Assembly: GCA_032622095.1 (NCBI GenBank)
Contig: CP136061.1
Span: 1,924,001-1,988,000 of the forward strand
DNA length: 64,000 nucleotides
Source of the DNA: Siphonodentalium dalli
Lineage: Eukaryota; Mollusca; Scaphopoda; Gadilida; Siphonodentaliidae
Direction: 5' to 3'
The position numbers and the translations under genes were made by a program. A model generated the notes under the pieces. That model did not search any database. It saw only the letters and a program-made list of their open reading frames with translations, and was not told where the DNA came from. Positions 1 to 9,984 of the stretch are shown here, in pieces (positions within the stretch are counted from its first letter, which is position 1; each line of letters begins with the position of its first letter).

Positions 1-269
1 TCCGGTAAATATCCGGACGCCGGCGTGTCTAACGTTTTTTTATCAACCAATGTGTCTTACGAAACGTGTTGAGTGCAATTCATCTCTAACATAACTCCAA
101 TACATCACACGGGCGACAAAGATTATAATTTATCAAAATGGCAAGCATGATACCATATTTCTCAGGGTTTTATCATAGTCCTGGTTCAGATGCTGTTGGT
201 TTACGATGGGATCGGGAAGAATCAGAGAATGGCGCGATATAAAAACAGATTATCCATGGATGCGCTGCT

Positions 270-992
270 ATTGCCTGGCGAATGGCAGTAAAACAGTTGC
301 TCGACAAAGCGAGAACCGAGAAAGTTGCTTTCAAACATAACAAAGGCATTGAATCTTCACAAGATGTCAACTATGTGTCCAAAAAATTGAAAAGTTTCAA
401 ATCAAATCCCGAAAATAAGCACAAACCGACATCGAAGTATCAACATGACAACAATATCAAAGGTGTGGTTTAAAATTATGCGGTGACAAAGTTTATCCAA
501 ACCCATGTCCGGTGGTAGAACAGCTTGTCCTGCGTGTGGTAAACAGTGTGTGGTATGTTTTTGCATGTTTCAATCATTTTCAGAAAATTTGCCTGTCAAA
601 GGACAGACCAAATGAACGGCCGATACCATGGTGAAAATAAATCGGGCATATCGGAACTGTGATCGCAATCACAAACGGAATGTTCGGACGCTGACAGCAA
701 AAGTAGGAAATGTTAATATCGATGATCAGCATTCCGAGGAAAGTGATGGAGAATATGTTTTCGCTATGAACACCACACACTCCAACCGATGAACATTAAT
801 TAATGTTCGATATCGAAATAAATGGAAATGTGACAAGACTGATAGCTGACCTTGGTGCTGGTATAAATGTGATCGATGAACGTCACTTGAAGAACATTTA
901 TCCACAGCCAACTCTTAAGAAATAAGACACTAAGATATTCTCGTATGGATCAGAACACAACCCATGAGTATGCTAACTACGCTTGGACAATT
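270..992 (+). pseudogene. Ty3/Gypsy retroelement gag-protease remnant, left part
   Basis: This is a decayed piece of a Gypsy-type gag-pol. An open stretch at 282-473 resembles the end of gag (basic, with LLDKARTEKVAFKHN). Just after it, in shifting frames, come zinc-knuckle-like pieces: CGDKVYP from about 479, then ACPACGKQC, then FNHFQKICLSKDRPNE up to about 615. From 803 an open stretch reads like a retropepsin, with LIADLGAGINVIDERHLK at about 839-892. The active site is D-L-G-A at 848-859 where DTGA/DSGA is expected, so it should be inactive. Stops and frameshifts break the frame throughout, and the sequence runs into the palindromic MITE at 993. In the family, gag packages RNA and the protease cuts the polyprotein. 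The assignment rests on motif order; a similarity search would settle the clade. Confidence 0.7.
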
Positions 993-1209
993 TACAGTAA
1001 TGCCCAAAGTAATTGACCACTTAACCACAGCAGAATTATGAGTGATTTTTCAGGATTTAGTCGGAAATATGGCTTGTTGCCATTCATCGGAAAGCTCTCG
1101 CCGAGAGCTTTCCGATGAATTGGAACAGGCCATATTTCCGACTAATTTCTAAAAATTCCCCATAATTCTGCTGTGGTTAAGTGGTCAATTACTTTGGGCA
1201 TTACTGTAT
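993..1209. mobile_element. Palindromic MITE, Tc1/mariner-type, flanked by TA
   Basis: The two halves of this 217-bp segment are near-perfect reverse complements. The ends read TACAGTAATGCCCAAAG and CTTTGGGCATTACTGTA, so the element proper starts CAGTAATG and is bounded by TA on both sides, as for Tc1/mariner insertions. The centre (about 1084-1118) is a tight hairpin, with CATCGGAAAGCTCTCG opposed to its complement around a single C. No coding capacity. It sits inside the Gypsy remnant, so it inserted later. Confidence 0.85.
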
Positions 1210-1380
1210 AGCTAAAGCCTAAACTGTCCAAACACGTTGTCTTCGGGAAGCGTGGTTCGCTCCCATCGTGTGACTCAGGTATCAAGCTCGGACTGATAAC
1301 ATTTACTCAACATGATAACTCTGTATCAACTGACAAAGACAATAACATCCGTTCCCTCACACAGGAGTATAGGGTATGAA
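1210..1380 (+). pseudogene. Possible continuation of the Gypsy remnant
   Basis: Beyond the MITE, short stretches such as LGLITFTQ (around 1288-1311) and QEYRV (around 1360-1375) match the spacing and flavour of the linker between Gypsy protease and reverse transcriptase. Several stops interrupt it. The match is weak; the main support is that it continues the sequence order broken by the MITE. Confidence 0.3.
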
Positions 1381-1885
1381 CATTTATTGATTGGAGTATT
1401 AAACGACTAGTACAAAGTAAAATTATAACAAGTATATGCCACTTCAAATGTTTTACCCAAGTGACATAAATTTGAGTTATAAATGTGATTATAAAGCCTT
1501 TTTTCCTTTATTACTTAAAAGGGGAGGCTCAATTCGTGTTTTAGATTTGTCAAAAATAGTACTACTCACATCATGGCATCATGATTGAGTACCTCGCTTT
1601 GCGAAACCTCACTGCTGAACGAGATTCCCGATATCGTCTGATAAATTTCTTTAATTTTGGAGAATTCGAAATTATTTATTTCGTAGTTATTAGTGATAAA
1701 ATGAAAGTGCCAATGACACTGTAGCTCAACTTGGGAAGGAATTTAATTTTGCTGAGCAGTAAATAGAATGATAAGAAGGAAAGCCAAAACGTTACAGTAA
1801 AGGTCTTGTATTGTGAAGATGAAACTATTTTCTTTTCAAACATTTCACCAATAAATGAGGGTTGCGGTGTGTGCGGATGGAATCA
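1381..1885. other. No recognisable feature
   Basis: AT-rich sequence with no open frame, splice-bounded exon or repeat that I can support. Confidence 0.5.
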
Positions 1886-2290
1886 AATTTGAAATCCAAG
1901 AAGGCTGCTGGCAACCATGTTTTATAACGAATTTCTGAAATAATCGATGGCTCCAATCTAGAGGTCACCCGAAGATTCAATTGAAGTTTGGTGATATTTG
2001 GATGCGCCTGTAGGGGTGTGCCGAAATATGCAAAGAGTAAAATCCAAGATGGCCGCTGGCAGCTTTGTTTTTCAACAAATTCCGGATATCATCGATGGTT
2101 ACCATCTATCTAGAAGTCAAACCGAATGTCCATATGAAGTTTGGTGACGAATGGATGAGAGACCTGTTGGGTGTGCAATAGGATTTAGTCATACAAAGAG
2201 TAAAATCCAAGATGGCTGCTTGCGGTCATGTCTTTGAACGAAATTCTAAAAGAAATTGATGGTTCCCATGGCAACTCATGGCAATAGCTC
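1886..2290. repeat. Degenerate tandem repeat, about 150-165 bp, 2.5-3 copies
   Basis: The phrase AAATCCAAGATGGCCGCTGG or a close variant recurs at about 1891, 2040 and 2204. Each is followed by related text about a failing AAATTC..ATCGATGG..TCTAGA..TGAAGTTTGGTGA segment. Each unit contains CAAGATGGC, similar to a YY1 half-motif; whether that matters is unknown. Confidence 0.7.
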
Positions 2291-2956
2291 ACAAAGTAGA
2301 GTTGAGCTAGAAAGTCGATCTATTTTTCTATTTTAACATGTACTTGTTCATGATAGTTGTTTCGCAGACTTTTATAAAATTTATATTTTTTCGCATAAAC
2401 CTACTTCATCGGATTACCCGTCACGTGACCGAGTTTAGTTGGCCTGGCTTCAGCAGATTAAGTGATATACGTTGACAATGACCACAAAGCTCATAACTGA
2501 GAACGCTCTTTATTATAGAACGCTTTCGGGCGACAAATCGAAAAAATAGATGCTCTTTACAAGAGGCGATCAATGTAATTGTGTAAGCTTGACAACGTGA
2601 CGTTATTGCACGTTGGTCATTGCACTAAGTCTTGTTACAGTAGACTAAATTTGTGTATATATGTATCACTTCCTATTTCTTGCAATGTACTTCGCATAAT
2701 AAATGAGATGAGATGAGTCTCTGACTTTTAACATATGGTTACGAGTTAAAAGAGGTCGAAAGATAATATAAAATTAGGAACTATAGTGTAGGACTATCGG
2801 AAATAATAGAATTATGGGACTGTCTCGAAGTGCGTATAATTTCAATACGGAATTATTTGAATGTCTCGAAAATGCGCGTATTAAATGAGGATGTATCGCA
2901 AAATTCGCCTATTCAGTGTATCAATGCGGTTGTGATGTAAAATAAGTTCTACTTAC
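2291..2956. other. No gene seen; possible LINE tail near 2700
   Basis: No supported gene. At about 2698-2717 the sequence AATAAATGAGATGAGATGAG looks like the short microsatellite tail that ends many non-LTR retroelements, but no coding remnant precedes it. If the minus-strand exon at 2957-3028 is real, this stretch is its first intron. Confidence 0.35.
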
Positions 2957-3028
2957 AACCAGTCGGCCTTTGGTCTGTAGGCTTCCCAGGCATAACACCA
3001 AACCGAGAGCAATCACAGCAGTCTTCAT
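2957..3028 (-). CDS. First coding exon of a secreted protein (signal peptide)
   Basis: On the minus strand an ATG at 3028-3026 opens 24 codons that end exactly at a consensus donor GTAAGT (2956-2951), phase 0. The peptide starts MKTAVIALGLVLCLGSLQT, a textbook signal peptide: a basic residue near the start, a leucine-rich core and a plausible cleavage site after Ser-Leu-Gln-Thr or just before. KGRLV follows. The product should enter the secretory pathway. I could not find exon 2 in the 2.9 kb remaining on this side, so the mature protein is unknown; the pattern suits a short secreted peptide or matrix protein. Too short to appear as a long open frame. It could be chance, but signal-peptide composition, an exact donor and an upstream TATA-like box make a real exon likely. 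Confidence 0.6.
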
Positions 3029-3080
3029 CGTGTCGGCGATTTAGATCCAGACTGGTCCAGATTTCCCTTTTTATTCTGCT
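3029..3080 (-). promoter_or_regulatory. TATA-like core promoter for the signal-peptide exon
   Basis: Read on the minus strand, GAATAAAAAGGG lies at 3076-3065, with ATAAAAAG at 3074-3067, about 40 bp upstream of the ATG. A start site about 30 bp downstream would leave a 5' UTR of roughly a dozen bases. Inference from spacing only. Confidence 0.4.
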
Positions 3081-3849
3081 TTATTGAATTTTTTTGCTAT
3101 ACAAATGCCTGCCATTTAGCTGTAGTGGGTGTTAGTTGGGACAGACTGTCATTCATCTATTGTGGGTGTGGATCGGGGTGTTACTTTGCGGAGGCAACAA
3201 GTGACCAACACGCAGACTCGAGTGTGCTTTAGCTAGTGAGTAAGAGTCCTGAATGTTGGCACATTGCGTCTTTGAGCTGATTGTGCACAAAGACACTTAA
3301 ACTGAACGAGTGCTTCCACGCATTAACTATATAAAACAACCACTACCGCACGGGATGTCATTCAGTATAAAGCCCTTTGTGCACGCGGTAACATATAATG
3401 TACACAGCTGCTTCTATGTTTCAACTCTGCTCAACATTCAGTCAATGCATCAGGCTTCAGAACGTTATGTTAACGGCGGTTCGAGGCCTAACATTTTACT
3501 TCGCGATGCTCACTTATACCATAATTATTCATCAACAATGTAGGGGTCGCGACAAAAAAATTCCGAATACAAGATCCTGCCTGAGCCCCCACTTACATTA
3601 TTGTGTCCAATGTTATGTAATGTTTTTTTCAAATCCATGTTTAAAGACAATTTTTAATACTATTATGACTATAAATGTTCAGGCTTATAAACTGAATCAA
3701 AACAGAACATTCATTAAGTTAAGGAGATCCAATTTTTAATATCTATATTCAATGTTTATTCGTATATAATACGATAGCATGGGGTATTACATTCAGCTGA
3801 TGACGTGGAAAATGTATTGAAAACAATTCATGCAACTGTTGAACTGGAT
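3081..3849. other. No gene supported
   Basis: Two overlapping open frames of 77 and 113 codons (3310-3543, 3398-3739) lack recognisable domains, look like random AT-rich translation and have no convincing splice context. Nothing else is visible. Confidence 0.45.
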
Positions 3850-4010
3850 TTTGTATTCGTTATAACGGAATAATAACAAAATTAGATTTCGGTATATCGT
3901 AATAAGATTTCTTTTCAAAGGAATAATAAGATTTTGAACGAAATACTATTTCGTTATATAACTAGTAAGATGTAGATTTTGTTTCGTTATATCAAAGTAA
4001 TTATTTCATT
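3850..4010. repeat. Short palindromic AT-rich repeats (TTTCGTTATAACGAAAT type)
   Basis: A run of degenerate copies of a roughly 20-bp unit built on the palindrome ATTTCGTTATAACGAAAT, joined by AATAAGAT. Variants include TTTCGGTATATCGTAATAAG and ATTTCGTTATATAAC. A second cluster lies at 4755-4935. Confidence 0.7.
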
Positions 4011-4754
4011 AGTGAGATAGGAGCGTACCCATGTACTTCATCGTGATTTGGTGCGGGCCTATTTCCGACTCCTTACACCACACTGGCGGGTCTCCTAAAC
4101 AAAAACTTAACCCAATCCCAATCTAATACTTAACCTTAACCCTATCTCGGTTGTGTTGTCATTTTTTCATGGGGACTTGTTGTAAAGCACAATTGTAGTC
4201 GGTGATGACGGATTTTTGTCAGTAGTCAGTTCAGTATAGATCTAGCCCACAAATAGACCGTGTGTTGGATAGGGTCGATCGTTGTCACAATGTCATAATG
4301 AGGACAATATTATGATGTGGCGAGAAAATATATACTAGTAATTAGGCCACACTGTGCATAAGTGGGAAATCGCAGACCAAAATAAGTTAAATTTTTCAGG
4401 ACTGTCCATTTACAACCGTTATTTAATGTGAGATAAATATGTTGTTTACATCAAAAGTGGAACTATTTAATACGTTTATCTATTTGTTTTACTGAAAATT
4501 ATGCCTATCAGTTAGAAATTTCCCATATGGTGTGTCAGATAAAAAAAATCCAACAATTGAAAATTTCAAAATCCAAGTTGGAAAATTTCGACTCAATGTG
4601 AGGTGTGGGTAGATATGAAATTTTGGGCAGTTGGAATTTCATGGTTTTAGGGGGGTGCTGGGTGCAGTTATATATACCAAGTCTGATAACCTCTCCCCCA
4701 ACGGAAACCCTTTATGAAGTTTATGAAGAGCCACTGCGTGCATTCCACATACAC
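4011..4754. other. No gene seen
   Basis: Holds a degenerate TTAACCC/TTAACCTTAACCC-like stretch near 4108-4146 that superficially recalls telomeric sequence but is too short and irregular to call. Otherwise unremarkable. Confidence 0.4.
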
Positions 4755-4940
4755 ATACGGACGAAATAATAAACTAAGATTTCGATATAACGAAATATTA
4801 ATTCGTTACAACGAAATAATTTTTCGATATATCGAAATAAGATTTCGTTTTAACGAAATAAATGTTCGATATCTTATTTTGTTACATCAATATCTTATTT
4901 CGCTATACGAAATATTTCGTAAAATCGAAATAAAAGAAAG
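4755..4940. repeat. Second cluster of palindromic TTTCGATATAACGAAAT repeats
   Basis: Better preserved than the cluster at 3850. At least seven consecutive units, each near 20 bp, alternate TTTCGATATAACGAAAT, ATTCGTTACAACGAAAT, TTTCGATATATCGAAAT and TTTCGTTTTAACGAAAT. An open frame across it (RYNEI repeats) is a by-product of the periodicity, not a gene. Confidence 0.8.
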
Positions 4941-5013
4941 TTTGAATGCTTTTGTAAATGCTTTAGTAACTCAATCATAAATTAACACGAAATTAGAGAT
5001 GAATATATATATA

Positions 5014-6901
5014 TCTCATATATATGTTGAAGACCTCTGTCTGTCTGTCTGTTTGTCTGTTTGTCTGTTTGTCTGTCATTTATACAAATCAACGATTCTC
5101 GACCGATCGGGACAAAACTTGGTATGTGTGTGTAGTTTGACCAGGCGGTCGACGTTGTCGTATTGGCGAGCCCGTGCGGCGCCCGCTTCGCGCATGCGCA
5201 GACGAGATCTCGGAAACGAGTGGAGCTATCGACTTGAAATTTGCTATGTGAATGTATCTTGCCCCGGATACGAATTTTATCGGGTCGCCGAGCCCGTGCG
5301 ACTCCAGCTTCGAGCATGCGCAGACCAGATGGCGGAAACGGGTGGAGCTATCGACTTGAAATTTGGTTTTTGAATAGCCCGTACAACGTCGGGCTCATCG
5401 GCTATCTCATATATATTTTGAAGACCTCTGTTTGTCTGTATGTTTGTTTGTCTGTATGTCATTTATACAAATCTACGATTCTCGACCGATCGGGACGAAA
5501 CTTGGTAGGTGTGTGTAGTTTGACCAGGCGGTCGACGTTGTCGTATTGGCGAGCCCGTGCGGCGCCCGCTTCGCGCATGCGCAGACGAGATCTCGGAAAC
5601 GGGTAGAGCTATCGACTTGAAATTTGCTATGTGAATGTATCTTGCCGCGGATACGAATTTTATCGGGTCGCCGATCCCGTGCGACGACAGCTTCGCGCAT
5701 GCGCAGACCAGATCTTGGAAACGGATGGAGCTATCGACTTGAAATTTGGTTTCTGAATAGCCCGGACAACGTCGGCGTCGTTGTCGTATTGGCGAGCCCG
5801 TGCGGCGCCCGTTTCGCGCATGCGCAGACGAGATCTCGGAAACGAGTGGAGCTATCGACTTGAAATTTGCTATGTGAATGTATCTTGTCCCGGATACGAA
5901 TTTTATCGGGTCGCCGAGCCCGTGCGACGCCAGCTTCGCGCATGCGCAGACCAGATCTCGGAAACGGGTGGAGCTATCGACTTGAAATTTGGTTTTTGAA
6001 TAGCCCGTACAACGTCGGGCTCATCGGCTATCTCATATATATTTTGAAGACCTCTGTTTGTCTGTATGTTTGTTTGTCTGTATGTCATTTATACAAATCT
6101 ACGATTCTCGACCGATCGGGACGAAACTTGGTAGGTGTGTGTAGTTTGACCAGGCGGTCGACGTTGTCGTATTGGCGAGCCCGTGCGGCGCCCGCTTCGC
6201 GCATGCGCAGACGAGATCTCGGAAACGGGTAGAGCTATCGACTTGAAATTTGCTATGTGAATGTATCTTGCCGCGGATACGAATTTTATCGGGTCGCCGA
6301 TCCCGTGCGACGACAGCTTCGCGCATGCGCAGACCAGATCTTGGAAACGGATGGAGCTATCGACTTGAAATTTGGTTTCTGAATAGCCCGGACAACGTCG
6401 GCGTCGTTGTCGTATTGGCGAGCCCGTGCGGCGCCCGTTTCGCGCATGCGCAGACGAGATCTCGGAAACGGGTAGAGCTATCGACTTGAAATTTGCTATG
6501 TGAATGTATCTTGCCGCGGATACGAATTTTATCGGGTCGCCGATCCCGTGCGACGACAGCTTCGCGCATGCGCAGACCAGATCTTGGAAACGGATGGAGC
6601 TATCGACTTGAAATTTGGTTTCTGAATAGCCCGGACAACGTCGGCGTCGTTGTCGTATTGGCGAGCCCGTGCGGCGCCCGCTTCGCGCATGCGCAGACGA
6701 GATCTCGGAAACGGGTGGAGCTATCGACTTGAAATTTGGTACGTGAATGTATCTTGCCCCGGATACGAATTTTATCGGGTCGTCGAGCCCGTGCGACGCC
6801 AGCTTCGCGCATGCGCAGACCAGATCTCGGAAACGGGTAGAGCTATCGACTTGAAATTTGTTGTTTTTAATAGCCCGGACAACGTCGGGCTCATCGGCTA
6901 G
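5014..6901 (+). mobile_element. Three head-to-tail Helitron/pearl-like elements
   Basis: Three elements lie in the same orientation: 5014-5404, 5405-6030 and 6031-6901. Each starts TCTCATATATAT(G/T)TTGAAG, has a TCTG/TTTG microsatellite, then CGATTCTCGACCGATCGGGA, then 2, 4 or 6 copies of a 121-122-bp core, and ends with a hairpin (GCCCGgacaaCGTCGGGC) followed by TCATCGGCTA(G). A 3' hairpin about a dozen bases before CTAG, the TC start and the lack of inverted repeats are Helitron hallmarks; microsatellite plus core repeats is the layout of bivalve pearl elements. Elements 2 and 3 are nearly identical over 626 bp, and element 3 has an extra 243-bp (two-core) duplication. Open frames inside, on both strands, follow the repeat and are not genes. 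Confidence 0.65.
5195..6822. promoter_or_regulatory. Array of NRF1-like palindromes in the 122-bp core
   Basis: Each core carries CGCGCATGCGCAGAC; the TGCGCAG part starts near 5195, 5578, 5700, 5821, 5943, 6204, 6326, 6447, 6569, 6690 and 6812. A mutated copy (CGAGCATGCGCAG) is near 5317. GCGCATGCGC is the known NRF1 consensus palindrome. Binding is inferred, not shown. Confidence 0.5.
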
Positions 6902-6923
6902 TATATATATATATGTGCACTAG

Positions 6924-7634
6924 TCTCAGACTCCAACGTCCAAATAATCCGACTCGCGGAACTCAGAACCATCCTAATAAAGCGTGGTTATCCCATTATC
7001 TTAATATATCAAGGCATCAAAAAAGCCCAATCGTATTCTCTTGCAGAGCTTAGACAGAAAAAACCACACTCAAAGCGGACAAAACACCCCTTGCTATGGT
7101 AACAACCTATAACCATCGAAACACAGAGTTATTTCCCGTCGTATATAACAACTTACCCATCTTGAAGAAGAGTGAACGTATGAGGAGAGTACTAAATGGC
7201 ACACATATCATCAAAAGTAAGCGACAACCGCCAAGTTTCAAAACTAAATCGTGCAGGAAAGTTCATAAGAAGGATTCACGTTGTGGAACATGCCCCCTTT
7301 TATTGGAAGGTTCGTCATTCAGGTTCGAGAATGCATATAGGGATTTCAAAGTCAAGCGGGACATGACATGTGAATCAGAAAATGTTATTTATGTAATGAT
7401 ATGTTCAAACTGCGCGCCAATTATATCGGTCAAACAACCAATCTGCGACACAGAGTAACACTGCACAAACAGGGGATACGGGATACGAACTACCGCACAT
7501 TATATGTTAGCAAACACATCGATGAATGCAGTGGGGGGATATGTCCTTTCTATACAACATCCGATCCTCAATTATTGGAAGTGAAAGAACAGCATTTTAT
7601 AAACCAGTTTAAACCCTCGCTCATTCGAAAATAA
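6924..7634 (+). pseudogene. Penelope-like element: end of RT plus GIY-YIG endonuclease
   Basis: This is the C-terminal part of a Penelope-like retroelement protein. From 6924, SDSNVQIIRLAELR and ILIKRGYP correspond to the region after the reverse transcriptase. From 7096, TTYNHRNTELFPVVYNNLP and RQPPSFK match the conserved linker. A zinc-finger-like CGTC (about 7282-7293) precedes CES, and NVIYVMICSNC starts the GIY-YIG nuclease. The reading frame then shifts (around 7405-7420) to NYIGQTTNLRHRVTLHKQ and ends LLEVKEQHFINQFKPSLIRK. The catalytic Tyr, Arg and Glu positions are still visible. A further shift lies near 7050-7090. In the family the nuclease nicks target DNA for reverse transcription. 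Truncated at the 5' end directly behind the Helitron-like triplet, and inactive because of frameshifts. Confidence 0.88.
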
Positions 7635-8060
7635 CGCCCGCGGACATATTCATTCATCTTAAACTTTATAATTTCAAAATCAAATTCATGCATGTCTCTT
7701 CAGAAGTTTTCACCTTTTGTTGACCATGTCGTTAGACTTGTTACATGGCAATTGGTGAGTGACTTCGAAACTAACATGACAGTGGCACTTGATTCCAATA
7801 ATAACGCGCCCATGGATATATTAATCTTAAACCCTATGATTGTATAACTTCATATTTCTACGGAAGTTCTCACCGTTTGTTGACCATGTCGTTACATGGC
7901 AATTGGTGAGTGACTTCGGAACTAATATGCCACTGGCATCTTGATTCCAATAATAACGCGCCCATGGATATATTCATCTTAAACCGTATCAATTTATAAC
8001 TTCATATTTCTACGGAAGTTCTCAACCTTTGTTGACCATGTCGTTACAAGGCAATTGGGG
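7630..8060. repeat. Tandem repeat, about 150-170 bp, nearly 3 copies, behind the Penelope fragment
   Basis: AATAACGC(G)CC..GGA(C/T)ATATT..ATCTTAAAC recurs at about 7630, 7799 and 7952. Each copy continues into TTGTTGACCATGTCGTTA..GGCAATTGGTGAGTGACTTC. It begins at the stop codon of the endonuclease, so it may be the 3' untranslated part of that element. Confidence 0.8.
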
Positions 8061-8817
8061 AGTGACTTCCGTACCTGCATGTCTGTATATAACACCTGTG
8101 GTCAAGCTAAAACACCACATAGAAACACTAGTGTGTCGGCTGGCATTCGGGTTCCGTTACTATATATATATTCCAACATGCACATTTAAGTTCACACGAA
8201 TTGTATTACCAAGCTGAAGTTCGTGCCATTATCTAAATAAAATAATACTGGATACCTCATGTATTTCCCACTCTGGAAACACGCGACCCACGGATGTCTT
8301 TATTATTTCTATATTACTGTTTTGTTTATCACTATAATGGGAAACTCATCAAATTGCGTTTATTGAATATATTACAGAAAATTTCAGTAGATAAAAAACA
8401 ACTTAACTGAGCGAAAATATCACATCAATGATCAATAATTTTACACAGTTTAAAATCTTGTTTTGAAGCAACATAAATATAGCGCAAATGCACATGCTTC
8501 TTATAGAATGTCGCCATTACAGATGGCAAGTGATACTCATTAAGGACAAAAACATTGGATTAAGACCGAATCGCCACCACAAAACCATGAACAGATTAAA
8601 CGACATCAAACTGAAATAAAATGTCCATTATGTCCATGCGTTCAATGATAGAGGCGCCGTTAGAAATGCACGTCTGAGCACGTGTCTCTGTCAAAGCCAT
8701 AACAATTTAATGAGGTTCCTCGTATAATTTAATTCAATTAAATGTAATTATCTCGTGATTCACCATGAACTGCCTTACATACTCCAAGAAGAGTAGCCAC
8801 TTTCATCAGTGACGCCA
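8061..8817. other. No gene supported
   Basis: AT-rich, no long open frame with recognisable content. Position suggests it may be the 3' part of the Penelope-like element. Confidence 0.35.
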
Positions 8818-8857
8818 AGCTATTGAAAAGGCAAGATGTGCCGAAACCGGTATAGCT
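8818..8857 (+). ncRNA. Decayed hammerhead-like motif
   Basis: The order of parts fits a small type-I hammerhead: stem I AGCTA (8818-8822) with TAGCT (8853-8857); a 7-base core TTGAAAA where CTGATGA is expected; stem II GGCA/TGCC around AGATG (8830-8842); GAAA (8843-8846); self-complementary CCGG (8847-8850) as a possible dimer stem III; then TA. Penelope-like elements are known to carry such ribozymes. Because the first core box matches only 4 of 7 bases it should not cleave. Confidence 0.35.
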
Positions 8858-9886
8858 GTATGTACATACATGTAATAAATATTCAACAATGAACGGATAC
8901 CTTTCTTAATGTTCAAACTATTACATTCTTCACGTCAGCAATCAGCTACCTCAGAGGAGAGTTTCTTTTTTTTTAAATATAAGTATATATATATATATAC
9001 TTGTGTGGTAGAGCACATGGGTGGGACTTTAATGAACCATCAGTCGCTATCACAAAACATTTGTAGGGCTCTGAGTCTAAACATCCGGCAGGGTCTATGG
9101 AAACACTAAGCCTACCTTAAAAGTCTTCTATATATTTATTCATCCTCATTTATCGAACGGAACACATCCAACACGCATCACAACATGAAGACGACATCAC
9201 AACACATCTATAGGCTAGCTTGACTTCCAACAATCATCACACATCACACATCAGACATCAATCATCAAACAGCAGACACCAAGATTGAGAGATCCAGATG
9301 ACCAACGAAATAAACAGGACCCTGGCGAACCAATATATGGATTGTAGTTGCTGCCTAGTTACATATCCAGAATGGATATAAATAAATATGTGAAATGTGA
9401 TTGTGTCAAAAATACAGCTTCCCTATTGTCGATATAAACAACTATTTTGACACAATCCTAACTGTGACGAACAGTTAGAAATAAAACCTATATTGCTAGT
9501 ATAAAAGGGAGATTATGAACGCAGCGTGCGATTTCCTACATCCCTACACTATGGGGCAAATATATTTATGAAAATGTGACCAACACTAAACTTCCAAAAC
9601 GAAGACAATAGTATTATTAAAAACATTATAATAACGAGTAAAAACATCACATACCATACTGGGAGGAGCATAGGTCAAGATGTCATAACGTAGTATTCAT
9701 TTCTTATACTTTATAACTGAATTCTTCAAGGCATTTGAAGAATTTACGATAAACACTGAGTGTCAACAAGACTAATGATGTGCACTCCTCGAAGGCTAAT
9801 TATCAACTGAAAAACAAGGAAATAACGTTACCTGTGATTGGCTGACATCCAATAGTGTCTGACTGTTAGGTCTAATATTGGGCGCT

Positions 9887-9888
<2 letters not shown>
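8858..9888. other. No gene supported; small inverted repeat
   Basis: Contains a (TA)n patch near 8986-8999, an ATCACACATCACACATC-rich stretch near 9233-9260, and an inverted pair GATTGTGTCAAAA / TTTTGACACAATC at about 9400-9459. No exon or transposon ends that I can defend. Confidence 0.4.

Positions 9889-9928
<40 letters not shown>
9889..9928. repeat. (TA)n microsatellite
   Basis: Uninterrupted TA dinucleotides, about 19 repeats, then GGGAGTGAGAC. Confidence 0.98.
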
Positions 9929-9931
<3 letters not shown>

Positions 9932-9984
9932 AGTGAGACTGTATGACCACTGGTGATACAAATAAGTATACAAGAAGTTATGTA

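Noticed and set aside
4108-4146. Interstitial telomere repeat
   Set aside because: Only a few irregular TTAACCC/CTTAACC steps.
4999-6901. Overlapping 60-124-codon frames on both strands as genes
   Set aside because: They follow the 122-bp and 626-bp repeat periods and translate microsatellite and core repeat.
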